Shown here: piece after piece, positions 1-8,166 of the stretch
Numbering within the stretch: position 1 is the first letter of the stretch
How the letters are laid out: every line of letters starts with the position of its first letter
NCBI GenBank assembly: GCA_046706945.1
Contig: JBJKOY010000402.1
Location: 1 to 23,552, forward strand
Direction: 5' to 3'
Source: FEN-1297 sp046706945
GTDB taxonomy: Bacteria; Bacteroidota; Ignavibacteria; Ignavibacteriales; Ignavibacteriaceae
Length of the DNA: 23,552 nucleotides
Translations under genes and position numbers: made by a program
Notes under the pieces: generated by a model
What the model was told of the DNA's origin: nothing
The model's database searches: none
Seen by the model: the letters and a program-made list of their open reading frames with translations, nothing else

Positions 1-29
1 AATTAAAATTTGAATGGAGGATTTATAAA

Positions 30-1484
30 ATGGCAAAAGAAAAATCAACCGAAACCGATCAAGAGGTCAGTACGGTAGATAAGCTGCTTGGAATGCTTGA
101 CGAAACCAAAAAAACAGCGGTAGCGGAGTTTATCGGCAAGGTAGGAAAGGAATCGCAGGTATTTAAGATAACGGGCGCACTGGTAGATTCGTACATAGCC
201 GATATCGATACCGTGCTGAGCGCCCAGATGGACGAGATACTTCACAACCAGGATTTCCAGGAACTGGAATCCACTTGGCGCGGACTGCTCTTTCTTGTCC
301 AGAGCACAGAATTCAGCAAACCTGTAAAGTTCGAACTGCTCGACGTAACCAAGGAAGAATTGTTTGACGACCTTGATGAAGCCGCTTTGGGCGAAGGTTA
401 CGAAAAAGACTCCGGCCTGTGGCATCATATATACTGGGGAGCGTACGATAAAGTAGGCGGTCATTCGTATACTTCGATTGTTTCCGATTTCCAGTTTAAT
501 CATTCACCGTCGGACGTTTCTCTTCTGCAGCACCTTTCGGTACTGTCCGAATCGGCGCAGATCCCCTTCATAGGAAACGCTAGCCACGAATTTTTCGGGG
601 AAAAGAGCATGTCCGATGTAATGAATAACCGCTTTCTCCCTGAACAGCTTACCGAAGGAGCGGAATATGCTTCATGGAGAGCATTCCGGGACGACGACCG
701 CTCAAAGTATATCGGGCTGGCGCTGCCGAGATTCCTGGGCAGGCTGCCTTACAATGCCGATTCGGAGCCGACCAAGAACTTTAATTACAGCGAAGGTGTT
801 TATGCCGGAGGTCAGGATAAAAGTCTCTGGTGCAGCGCTTCGTTCGCGCTGGCTTCGAACATGGTGAAGAGCTTCGAAAAATGGGGATGGGGAGTTAAGA
901 TTGTCGGCGTGGATTCCGGCGGTAAAGTCGAAAACCTTCCGATGGCCACTTACGAAGAAAACGGGCAGAAAAAACTTAAGGTACCTATGGAAGCATCCGT
1001 AGGACAGGCGAAAGACCAGGAACTCTGCGACTTGGGGTTCATACCGCTGGCTCACTGGGACAGAACGGATTACGCATGTTTCTTTGAGACTCCTTCAGCC
1101 AACAGGCCGAAGCAGATCAAAAACGACCCCATCGCAACGGCAAATTACTCCGTAGGTTCTCGCCTGCAATATACAATGCTGGTAACGAGGATCGCGCATT
1201 ATCTTAAATACAGGCAGCTTGTATTCGTAGGCAAAAATGCAGGGGCGCCCGAAATCAAAGCCGATTTATCCAAATGGCTCGATACGCTGGTCGTCGACAT
1301 GCCTAATCCTGCCGAAAAGGTTATTGCGGAAAAGCCCCTGCGTTCGTATAAGCTGGACGTTGCGGAACTTCCCGAGAAACCCGGGTTCTTCCAGATTACC
1401 GCCGAGTTCAGGCCGCATGTTGCAATTACAGGCATGGATGTGAATCTGAAACTTATTGCTTTCCACTCCGGCGAGGAAAAATAA
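30..1484 (+). CDS. tssC: T6SS contractile sheath large subunit TssC
   Basis: TssC pairs with TssB to form the contractile sheath around the Hcp tube in the cytoplasm. The 484-residue length is normal for the family. Family signatures are visible: the block ESTWRGLLFLV near residues 80-90, ALPRFLGRLPY near 230-240, and a C-terminal stretch with FRPHVAITGMDVNLKLIAF, the conserved end that packs in the sheath core. The ATG is preceded by a good ribosome-binding site (GGAGGA at 17-22). No tssB is visible because the window starts 29 bases upstream, but it is expected there, since the two genes are almost always adjacent. The hcp gene follows after 58 bases. There are no frameshifts or missing conserved blocks. 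An antisense reading frame inside this gene is a shadow. Confidence 0.96.
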   Translation: MAKEKSTETDQEVSTVDKLLGMLDETKKTAVAEFIGKVGKESQVFKITGALVDSYIADIDTVLSAQMDEILHNQDFQELESTWRGLLFLVQSTEFSKPVKFELLDVTKEELFDDLDEAALGEGYEKDSGLWHHIYWGAYDKVGGHSYTSIVSDFQFNHSPSDVSLLQHLSVLSESAQIPFIGNASHEFFGEKSMSDVMNNRFLPEQLTEGAEYASWRAFRDDDRSKYIGLALPRFLGRLPYNADSEPTKNFNYSEGVYAGGQDKSLWCSASFALASNMVKSFEKWGWGVKIVGVDSGGKVENLPMATYEENGQKKLKVPMEASVGQAKDQELCDLGFIPLAHWDRTDYACFFETPSANRPKQIKNDPIATANYSVGSRLQYTMLVTRIAHYLKYRQLVFVGKNAGAPEIKADLSKWLDTLVVDMPNPAEKVIAEKPLRSYKLDVAELPEKPGFFQITAEFRPHVAITGMDVNLKLIAFHSGEEK

Positions 1485-1542
1485 ACAATGAATGCGTTCT
1501 TAATTAACTATCAATAATATCAATAAAATATAGGAGACTCCA

Positions 1543-2010
1543 ATGGCTATTAGAGGTGAAGTACTTTTTAAGGGGATCAAAGGTCCGAGGGATGATGAAA
1601 GCAGCGTGATATATTCATTTTCTCAAAGTTGTTCGATGTCAATGGATACATATACCGGGACGCCTACCGGCAGTAGGAAATACGACGCGTTTATGATCCA
1701 GAAAGAAATCGACAGAGCTACGCCGGAGCTTTGGAAAGCTTTGACCACCGGTCAGATTCTGGATACCGTGACAATAACATTGTATGAAATTGCCAAGGAA
1801 ACCGGGACAGAAACTCCGTATTTCAAATTTAATCTGTCTAAAGCGAGGATAACCAGCATCCACGACTTTATGCCGACCACATTCGAAGAAACTGGTAACG
1901 TTGTCGGCCACCTGGAAGAAATATATATGATGGCCAGTCAGTACGGGTGGGAGAATATAACGGCCAAGACCGAAAATGTGGATGAAAATTTCTTCAATAT
2001 GAAACAGTAA
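1543..2010 (+). CDS. hcp: T6SS tube protein Hcp (TssD)
   Basis: Hcp forms stacked hexameric rings that make the inner tube pushed out by the sheath; it also chaperones small cargo. The 155-residue product has the single-domain Hcp beta-barrel pattern: an N-terminal GEVLFKGIKG strand, a mid-protein helix IDRATPELWKALTTG, the strand TVTITLYEIAKETG, and a C-terminal strand ending near GWENIT. There is no C-terminal extension, so this is a plain structural Hcp rather than an effector fusion. The ATG follows a ribosome-binding site (TAGGAGA at about 1530). The gene is isolated from tssE by a 162-base gap with strong stem-loops. This fits the common need to make far more Hcp than baseplate protein. 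Confidence 0.95.
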   Translation: MAIRGEVLFKGIKGPRDDESSVIYSFSQSCSMSMDTYTGTPTGSRKYDAFMIQKEIDRATPELWKALTTGQILDTVTITLYEIAKETGTETPYFKFNLSKARITSIHDFMPTTFEETGNVVGHLEEIYMMASQYGWENITAKTENVDENFFNMKQ

Positions 2011-2021
2011 AACGGCTTCGA

Positions 2022-2049
2022 TCTCAATATCCTGAAAAATATATTGAGA
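2022..2049 (+). other. stem-loop 1 after hcp
   Basis: A perfect 9-bp inverted repeat lies 11 bases after the hcp stop codon: TCTCAATAT at 2022-2030 pairs with ATATTGAGA at 2041-2049 around a 10-base loop. No T-run follows directly. It is more likely an mRNA 3'-end stabiliser or part of a composite terminator than a terminator alone. Confidence 0.55.
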
Positions 2050-2060
2050 CCCGCAGCCAC

Positions 2061-2097
2061 AACGGGATATATATTTATTGTAACCCGTTTTTATTTT
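2061..2097 (+). terminator. probable intrinsic terminator after hcp
   Basis: AACGGG at 2061-2066 pairs with CCCGTT at 2084-2089. After one A-A mismatch the stem can extend by about four A/T or G-T pairs (TATA with TGTA). The stem runs straight into a T-rich tail (T-run from 2088, then ATTTTC). This is the usual shape of a rho-independent terminator. It would end part of the transcription after hcp and lower expression of tssE and the genes beyond. The stem is short, so readthrough is likely. Confidence 0.6.
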
Positions 2098-2107
2098 CTT
2101 TCGCGCG

Positions 2108-2135
2108 GCGGAGAATGAAAGCAGTCATTCTCCGC
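2108..2135 (+). other. stem-loop 3 after hcp (perfect 11-bp stem)
   Basis: GCGGAGAATGA at 2108-2118 pairs perfectly with TCATTCTCCGC at 2125-2135 around the loop AAGCAG. No long T-run follows, so it does not look like a classic terminator by itself. The remaining 37 bases up to tssE are A/T-rich with a TATAAA-like stretch at about 2155. That could be a weak promoter, but I see no convincing -35 box. Confidence 0.55.
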
Positions 2136-2172
2136 TGTTTGCTAATAAGCTTCTTATAAATTAATATTTCCA

Positions 2173-2625
2173 ATGAGCAGTTTAAGTATCTACAACCTTT
2201 TAGTTGGCCAGTTTATATCCGAGAATACCAACCCGGACGAAACCGATATATCTAATTTTGATAATCTTACGGAAGATCAAAAATTAAGCTCAAGTATAAT
2301 CGAGAACCTGCGTATGATCCTGGGTACCAGGAAAGGTTCGGTCGTACATATGCCGGATTTCGGTATGCCCGATATACTCCAGTTATATATGGAGTACGGC
2401 GATCCCATCGAATCCCTTAAAAAGGACCTTCGAGACGTCATCCTAAAATACGAGCCGCGCATCGGCGAGGTAAGATTTGAAGAAACAGAGTTCGACCAGA
2501 AAATATTACGCGCATCCATAAAAATTATCATAAGATTAAAAGACAACCCGAACCAGGAAATACTTATAACGGAATTTTCCACGACGGGATGGACGAAAGT
2601 AATAAAGCAGAGGGATGCAAAATGA
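2173..2625 (+). CDS. tssE: T6SS baseplate protein TssE (gp25-like)
   Basis: TssE is the phage T4 gp25 homologue that connects the baseplate wedges to the sheath and starts sheath assembly. The 150-residue product has the gp25 core: SIIENLRMILGTRKGSVVHMP followed by DFGMPDI, then a helix-strand segment with YEPRIGEVRFEE and a final strand region ending WTKVIKQ. There is no clear Shine-Dalgarno sequence before the ATG; the leader is A/T-rich. The stop codon overlaps the tssF start as ATGA (2622-2625), a typical translational-coupling junction. The gene is the first after the hairpin cluster, so its expression probably depends on readthrough from hcp or on a local promoter. Confidence 0.93.
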   Translation: MSSLSIYNLLVGQFISENTNPDETDISNFDNLTEDQKLSSSIIENLRMILGTRKGSVVHMPDFGMPDILQLYMEYGDPIESLKKDLRDVILKYEPRIGEVRFEETEFDQKILRASIKIIIRLKDNPNQEILITEFSTTGWTKVIKQRDAK

Positions 2626-4478
2626 GTTTGGATAAATATTTTGAACGCGAATATAATTTCCTTCAAACCGGAGGGGATGAGTTCAGTAAAAAAAACCCGA
2701 CGCTCGGTTCGAAACTCCGTCTCAGCGAAAGGGAAAAAAAGGATCCCTTTGTTGAAAGGATGTTCGAAGGATTTGCATTCCTTGCCGGCAGAATACACGA
2801 AAGGCTGGACGATGAATTCCCGGAAATAGCGGGCGGGGTCCTCGAGATACTTTTCCCTCATTTGCTGAAGCCTTTCCCTTCATGTTCCATACTTCAGGCT
2901 AAAATTAAAACCGGCGCACTGACCGAACCGGTGGTAATTAAAAGAGGTAGTGAGATTCAGACGCAGTCAGGGAAGTACAAAGTAAAATACAAAGTCCAGT
3001 CAGGTCCCGGTGAGGACCGCCATATAACGGAAAAAGAAGAGGCCGCGGATTTTATTTTCCGCACCACTCAGGATTTGGTTTTACGGCCTATAAAACTTGA
3101 AGAAGTTAAAGTAATCGAATCCGCATTCGGTTTTTCCTCCCTCGTTCTCCGGCTGCAGTTGGATAGGAACGTAGAGTACAAATTATTAAAGATGGAAAGG
3201 TTCCGGATATTTCTGCAGGGTGCGGGCTCAATAAAAAACAACCTGCATCTTTTCCTTAACAGGTGCGTGACTTCGTTGTCGGTCAGAGAGTTTGTAAACG
3301 AAAAATCTCCTTTCAGGAAAATCGAAAAATTTAAAATCGGGTCGCCGGAGCTTTCCCCGGGGTTAAATGAAAACGGCGATGAGTTTGCCGTACTGCCGTA
3401 TTCGAACCGCACCTTTTCGGGCTTCAGGCTGCTGCAGGAATATTTTTCGTACCCGGACAAGTTTTTCTTTCTAGACATTCTCGGCCTGGATCAATTTAAA
3501 AGCAAAGGCGAGTCTTCCTTAATAGATATTAAAATAGACTTCGATAAAAAATTGCCGCAGGAAAAATGGCCCGATAAAAGCAATATTATGATCAACTGCG
3601 TTCCCATTACGAACCTGTTTTCGCGGTCAACCGAAGAAGTCCCGGTTACTCAAAGACTCCCGGAGTACTATATCATCCCGGATCTATACAGGAGGAAAAG
3701 CAGGGAAATCTACGCCGTGGATAAAGTGCACGGGATAGGCGAGGACAGGACGGAACAATATGTTTATATACCGACTACCTCTCACGATATTTTGGATTCA
3801 AGCAGCCCGGATTACACATATAAAAGGTTTTATTCGATTTTCAGGAGGCCGCTTCAGAGCGACATGGCCGAAACTTATATAAGGCTGTTCGGACCCAGCA
3901 TGGAGCTGGAAAAACTTCCCAAAGAAACATTAAGTATCGAAGCCACTCTTTCGAACGGATTTCTGCCGCCCGCATATCTTGAGGTCGGTGCCGTCCGCGA
4001 GCTGCTGGATTTTCCCCCGGGAATTGATGCGGAGAATATAACCGTGCCGTCCGAAGTTTTCGAGTGCCCGGACAGGCGGAATTACTTGTGGTCTTTGATT
4101 TCGCATCTCTCGTTCAGCTTCAATACTCTGGCCGATACCGAGACTTTCAAGAGCGTTTTAAACCTCTATAACTGGAACAAAAAACAAAACAACGCGAATA
4201 AAAAAAGGATCGACGGCATAAAAAAAGTAAACCCCCCGGAGATAATAAGCAGAGTAATAAAACAGGGTTTGATCAGGGGAATTGAATTTCACATTGAGAT
4301 AGACCCGAAGGAATTTGAATACGGAGAAGGCGAAATAAATTTATTCGGGATGATCCTTAATGCTTATTTATGCCATTACGTAACTCTTAACTCATTTATA
4401 TATGTAAAAATCAGCGAAATAGGAACGGGTAAATCTTACACATGGCAGCCTATAATGGGAAAAATACTTCCGGTTTAA
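2622..4478 (+). CDS. tssF: T6SS baseplate protein TssF
   Basis: TssF forms, with TssG, TssE and TssK, the wedge of the T6SS baseplate. I chose the ATG at 2622 over the in-frame ATG at 2589. The protein then begins MSLDKYFEREYNFLQTGG, matching the usual TssF N-terminus, the start overlaps the tssE stop as ATGA, and a purine-rich AGAGGG sits just upstream. That gives 618 residues, normal for the family. Conserved early blocks are present: KDPFVERMFEGFAFLAGRI and LDDEFPEIAGGVLEILFPHL. The C-terminal half contains the usual ISHLSFSFNTL and RGIEFHIEID segments. It ends inside the first codons of tssG, a 37-base overlap, so the two are translated as a pair. Confidence 0.95.
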   Translation: MSLDKYFEREYNFLQTGGDEFSKKNPTLGSKLRLSEREKKDPFVERMFEGFAFLAGRIHERLDDEFPEIAGGVLEILFPHLLKPFPSCSILQAKIKTGALTEPVVIKRGSEIQTQSGKYKVKYKVQSGPGEDRHITEKEEAADFIFRTTQDLVLRPIKLEEVKVIESAFGFSSLVLRLQLDRNVEYKLLKMERFRIFLQGAGSIKNNLHLFLNRCVTSLSVREFVNEKSPFRKIEKFKIGSPELSPGLNENGDEFAVLPYSNRTFSGFRLLQEYFSYPDKFFFLDILGLDQFKSKGESSLIDIKIDFDKKLPQEKWPDKSNIMINCVPITNLFSRSTEEVPVTQRLPEYYIIPDLYRRKSREIYAVDKVHGIGEDRTEQYVYIPTTSHDILDSSSPDYTYKRFYSIFRRPLQSDMAETYIRLFGPSMELEKLPKETLSIEATLSNGFLPPAYLEVGAVRELLDFPPGIDAENITVPSEVFECPDRRNYLWSLISHLSFSFNTLADTETFKSVLNLYNWNKKQNNANKKRIDGIKKVNPPEIISRVIKQGLIRGIEFHIEIDPKEFEYGEGEINLFGMILNAYLCHYVTLNSFIYVKISEIGTGKSYTWQPIMGKILPV

Positions 4479-5488
4479 TCGAAGATTTGATTGAGAACGG
4501 CCCGGCCTATCATGTCTGGCAGGCCGTTTGGATGTGCGAGCAGATTACCGGGAAAAAATTTCCGGGCAGGAAGGACTTGATATTCGAGCAGACGGGTTTA
4601 AAATTCCGTCCGCATGAAAATTATGATTATGCTCCGAGAGATATTAGGGCGATAAAGTACGACGGGAAGGATATAACATTCATCCTTAACTTCTTGGGAT
4701 TATACGGAACCAATTCTCCCGTTCCCCGGTGCTACCATGAGCAGGTTTCACTGCAGTTCAGGATACTCGGCGAAGGTAGAGTCCCACTCCAGGACTTTTA
4801 CGATATTTTCAACAACCGCTTTTATTGGCTTTATTACCAGTCGTGGAAGAAGTACAGGTTTTATCTCTTCTTTAACCGGGATTTTAATAACAAGGTTGTC
4901 GAACGCATTAATGCGTTTACCGGGCGAAGCTTATTTTCAAAATCGAAAGAGTCGGGGATAAACGATTTTGCATTTCTAAAATTTTCCGGGCTGTTAAGCA
5001 GCCGCGTCAGGAATAAGGACGGATTAAATATCCTACTTTCGTATTTCTTCCCCAGGTATAAAACGGAAGTAAAAGAATTCGTCCCTAGATGGATCAGGCT
5101 TTCGGATATCCCTGCGGTCGGGGACAAAGGATATGAACTTGGTGAAAACAGTTTTATAGGCGAATCCGCGGTCGATTATATGAGCAGGATCCTTATAACG
5201 ATCGGAACACTGACATTTGAAGAATATATAGATTTTTTACCCGGTACTGAACAAGCCGGGAAATTAATTGAGCTGTTAAAAACTTATTTAAACGACGGCC
5301 TGGAATTTGATTTCGAATTCCTGATCGATCCCCTAACGATTGCCGGTATATCCTGGGACGACGACCGGCTGAAGCTGGGTTCAACACTCTGGCTGGGTAA
5401 ACCGGAACAAGAGGAAATAAAAATTTACCTGAGTTACGAAGAAATAACCTCACCCCATTCCCCTCTCCTTGCGAAGGAGAGGGGTTAG
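4442..5488 (+). CDS. tssG: T6SS baseplate protein TssG, C-terminus altered by a repeat
   Basis: TssG partners TssF in the baseplate wedge. The 348-residue product shows family features: an N-terminal helix PAYHVWQAVWMCEQITG, a region FLNFLGLYGTNSPVP near residues 80-95, and a C-terminal LGSTLWLG block near 318-325 followed by a strand KIYLSY. The start lies inside tssF. The last codons, encoding TSPHSPLLAKERG, lie within a REP-like palindrome at 5448-5496. The natural protein probably ended about there, so the tail comes from the inserted repeat. It is a short, likely tolerated, extension after the last recognisable strand. clpV follows after 48 bases. Confidence 0.92.
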   Translation: MAAYNGKNTSGLIEDLIENGPAYHVWQAVWMCEQITGKKFPGRKDLIFEQTGLKFRPHENYDYAPRDIRAIKYDGKDITFILNFLGLYGTNSPVPRCYHEQVSLQFRILGEGRVPLQDFYDIFNNRFYWLYYQSWKKYRFYLFFNRDFNNKVVERINAFTGRSLFSKSKESGINDFAFLKFSGLLSSRVRNKDGLNILLSYFFPRYKTEVKEFVPRWIRLSDIPAVGDKGYELGENSFIGESAVDYMSRILITIGTLTFEEYIDFLPGTEQAGKLIELLKTYLNDGLEFDFEFLIDPLTIAGISWDDDRLKLGSTLWLGKPEQEEIKIYLSYEEITSPHSPLLAKERG

Positions 5489-5496
5489 GGGCGAGG
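5448..5496 (+). repeat. REP-like palindromic element overlapping tssG 3' end
   Basis: An imperfect palindrome has an outer arm CCTCACCCC (5448-5456) paired with GGGGCGAGG (5488-5496, one mismatch). Its inner arm CCCCTCTCCTT (5460-5470) pairs perfectly with AAGGAGAGGGG (5474-5484) around the loop GCG. Sequences of this kind are a widespread class of dispersed extragenic palindromes in bacterial genomes. Only one copy is in the window. It encodes the last residues and the stop of tssG. In RNA it would form a very stable hairpin between tssG and clpV, which could limit readthrough or protect the upstream message. There is no T-run directly after it. Confidence 0.8.
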
Positions 5497-5536
5497 TCGA
5501 AGAAATTATTTATTAATTCTTAAGGAGAATTTAAAA

Positions 5537-8155
5537 ATGCAAAGCAAAGATCTGAAATCCCTGCTGTTGAAGCTTAATAATTACCTCGTGCGGAACCTAG
5601 ATACGGCTACGGGATTGGGAATAAACAGGAACCACTATGAAATTACCTTCGATCATCTTTTAAGTTCTCTCCTTGAAGACGGGCAGGGAGACGTCCCATT
5701 AATATTACAGCATTACGGAATCGATGCCGGGAATATTCAAAAGAGAGTTCAGAAAAACCTCGGGGAGCTTGAAAGCGGGAATTCCGGAAAGCCTAAGTTG
5801 TCGCCGCTGCTTGCCGAGCTTCTGCAGCAGGCATGGATTACAAGTTCCGTAACGCACCACGAAACAAAGATTAGGTCCGGAGCGGTATTCGAAGTCTTTA
5901 TCTCATCCGAGCAGGTAATAAGCAGCAAAATGATGGATATCCTGTCGCCGGTTAAAGAAGAAGATCTTCGGACGAATTTTTACGAAATAGTAAAAGGTTC
6001 GGCGGAAGAGCCGGACGTTGCGTCCGAAGTTATTTCGCAGGCGGAAGCAAGAGAAATGGCCCCGGGCGAAACCGTGCTTGATCTTTATACCGTTAATTTA
6101 ACCCAGCAGGCAAAGGACGGGAAAATCGACCCGATACTTGGAAGAGACGAAGAGATTATCCAGGTCATTGAAGTACTCTGCAGGAGGAAGAAGTCGAATC
6201 CCATCTTACTGGGCGAGCCGGGCGTAGGCAAAACGGCGTTGGTCGAAGGCCTGGCCATTAAAATTGCCGCAAACGAGATACCCGATATTCTGAAGAATAA
6301 TCAAATATATTCCCTCGACATGGGCTCGCTGCAGGCAGGCACCAAGATGAGAGGCGAGTTCGAAAAGCGGCTGAAAGCGGTAATAACCGAAGTTACCAAT
6401 TCACCGGTCCCGGCCATCCTTTTTATTGACGAAGCTCATACTTTGATAGGAGCCGGTGCTTCGGCCGGAGGCAGCGATGCAGCCAATCTTTTAAAACCTG
6501 CCTTAGCAAGAGGAGCGTTCAGAGCGATAGCCGCTACAACGTATCTCGAGTACAATAAATATTTTGCCAAGGACGCCGCGCTTGAAAGACGGTTCCAGCC
6601 CATCCACGTCGGCGAGCCGGAGGACGATAAAGCAATATTAATGCTCCGCGGGATTAAGAATAAATACGAAGCGTACCACGGTATTCATATAACAGACGAA
6701 GCCCTTGAATCCGCCGTTAAACTTTCCAGGAGATATATCGCAGGCAGGCAATTGCCGGACAAAGCCGTCGATCTCCTGGATACCGCGTCAACGCGCGTTA
6801 AAATGTCGCTTACTAGCAAGCCTCCGAAGCTTGAACTTCTGATAAGCGATTTAAAGTCAGTAGATATTGCAATCAGCACCCGGCAAAAAGATTCGGATAT
6901 GGATATAAAGATCGATGCCGAAGAAATGAACGGGCTTAAAGAAAAAAGAACGGCGCTCGATTCCGAAATAAAAACGCTCGAAGAGAAATGGACGAAGGAA
7001 AGCGAATTGACCCGTAAATTGATGGAGCTCAGGAAAAAAAGAATCGATAAAGACGGCAAGATAAACGACGATCCCGAAATAGCTAAAGAAATTGAAAAAG
7101 TTAAGGAAGAGCTGAAAGAATTTCAAAACGGCGGCTCCCAGGTTTTTGCGGAGGTAACGGCAAGTACGGTCGCTGAGGTTATAGAGGCATGGACGGGGAT
7201 TAAAGTAGGGAACATGACCAGGGACGAAATGACGACGCTTCTTCAGCTTGAAGACGATCTGAAGAGAAGGGTGGTCGGGCAGGACCACGCCATAAAGCAG
7301 ATTTCGGATGTTATCAGGGGCGCCAAAGTAGGAGTTAAAAAAGAAGAAGGACCCATCGGCGTATTTTTGCTCGTCGGCCCGAGCGGGGTCGGAAAGACCG
7401 AGCTTGCGCGTACGGTAGCCGAGCAGCTGTTCGGGGACGAAAGGTTTATGGTTACTTTGAACATGACGGAATACCAGAACGAATACAATACGTCGAGGCT
7501 CATCGGCGCGGACCCGGGGCTTGTCGGCTACGGCGAAGGCGGAGCCTTGAGCGAGCCTGTAAGAAGAAGACCTTACTGCGTGGTGCTCCTCGATGAAATC
7601 GAAAAAGCAAATCCCTCCGTGATCGATCTGTTTATGCAGATATTCGACCGCGGGATGCTGCAGGACGCCGACAGGCGGAATATCGACTTCTCAAACACTA
7701 TAATTTTCATGACTTCGAACCTGGCATCCGATGTTTTGTTTCAAAAATACAACGAGGGAATGACCTCGCCCGACGACCTGCTCGAAGAACTGCGTCCTTA
7801 TATGAACCAGTATTTCAGGCCTGAGTTTCTCGGCAGGGTTAAGCCGATAGTCTTTATTCCTCTTACAAAGGAAGTTATGAAGCCGATAGTGGAATTAAAG
7901 CTCGGTAAGATCAGGAAGAAATTATCGGAAAACAGGGGACTGGAGGTTGAGTTCAATAAAGCGGTGATAGACGATATAGTTGAATCCTGCACCAGGGCGG
8001 AAACGGGCGCAAGAAATATAGATGCTATAGTCGACCGTAAATTGGCTCCCGAAATCTCGGTCCAGCTTTTGGGATTTATGGCCGAAGGGAAAAATCCGTC
8101 GAAGCTGGTTGTCTCGAAAAGCAAAGACGGCTCCTACAAATACAAGTTTAATTAA
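5537..8155 (+). CDS. clpV: T6SS AAA+ ATPase ClpV (TssH)
   Basis: ClpV is the hexameric ATPase that disassembles contracted TssB/TssC sheath so the subunits can be reused. The 872-residue length fits. Order of domains: a Clp N-domain (about residues 1-160); AAA+ module 1 with Walker A GEPGVGKT (226-233), Walker B FIDEAH (about 296-301) and the arginine-finger region ALERRF; a coiled-coil middle domain (about 430-550) rich in Lys/Glu; and AAA+ module 2 with Walker A GPSGVGKT (614-621), Walker B LLDEIE (686 is the Asp) and a C-terminal D2-small domain. Both nucleotide sites look intact. A clear ribosome-binding site AAGGAG at 5522-5527 precedes the ATG. General ClpB is the main alternative, but the T6SS context and divergent N-domain favour ClpV. 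vgrG follows after 11 bases. Confidence 0.95.
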   Translation: MQSKDLKSLLLKLNNYLVRNLDTATGLGINRNHYEITFDHLLSSLLEDGQGDVPLILQHYGIDAGNIQKRVQKNLGELESGNSGKPKLSPLLAELLQQAWITSSVTHHETKIRSGAVFEVFISSEQVISSKMMDILSPVKEEDLRTNFYEIVKGSAEEPDVASEVISQAEAREMAPGETVLDLYTVNLTQQAKDGKIDPILGRDEEIIQVIEVLCRRKKSNPILLGEPGVGKTALVEGLAIKIAANEIPDILKNNQIYSLDMGSLQAGTKMRGEFEKRLKAVITEVTNSPVPAILFIDEAHTLIGAGASAGGSDAANLLKPALARGAFRAIAATTYLEYNKYFAKDAALERRFQPIHVGEPEDDKAILMLRGIKNKYEAYHGIHITDEALESAVKLSRRYIAGRQLPDKAVDLLDTASTRVKMSLTSKPPKLELLISDLKSVDIAISTRQKDSDMDIKIDAEEMNGLKEKRTALDSEIKTLEEKWTKESELTRKLMELRKKRIDKDGKINDDPEIAKEIEKVKEELKEFQNGGSQVFAEVTASTVAEVIEAWTGIKVGNMTRDEMTTLLQLEDDLKRRVVGQDHAIKQISDVIRGAKVGVKKEEGPIGVFLLVGPSGVGKTELARTVAEQLFGDERFMVTLNMTEYQNEYNTSRLIGADPGLVGYGEGGALSEPVRRRPYCVVLLDEIEKANPSVIDLFMQIFDRGMLQDADRRNIDFSNTIIFMTSNLASDVLFQKYNEGMTSPDDLLEELRPYMNQYFRPEFLGRVKPIVFIPLTKEVMKPIVELKLGKIRKKLSENRGLEVEFNKAVIDDIVESCTRAETGARNIDAIVDRKLAPEISVQLLGFMAEGKNPSKLVVSKSKDGSYKYKFN

Positions 8156-8166
8156 AAGGTTATCAA

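Noticed and set aside
45..503. Long antisense reading frame within tssC and similar antisense frames across the window
   Set aside because: They lie opposite well-conserved genes, have no recognisable domains and no ribosome-binding sites; they are shadows of codon bias.
1485..1542. Possible promoter in the tssC-hcp gap
   Set aside because: The 58 bases are A/T-rich with no convincing -35/-10 pair beyond what such composition gives by chance; only the ribosome-binding site for hcp is clear.
2589..2621. Upstream in-frame ATG that would lengthen TssF by 11 residues
   Set aside because: The extra residues overlap the tssE C-terminus and do not match the usual TssF N-terminus; the ATGA junction at 2622 is a better start.
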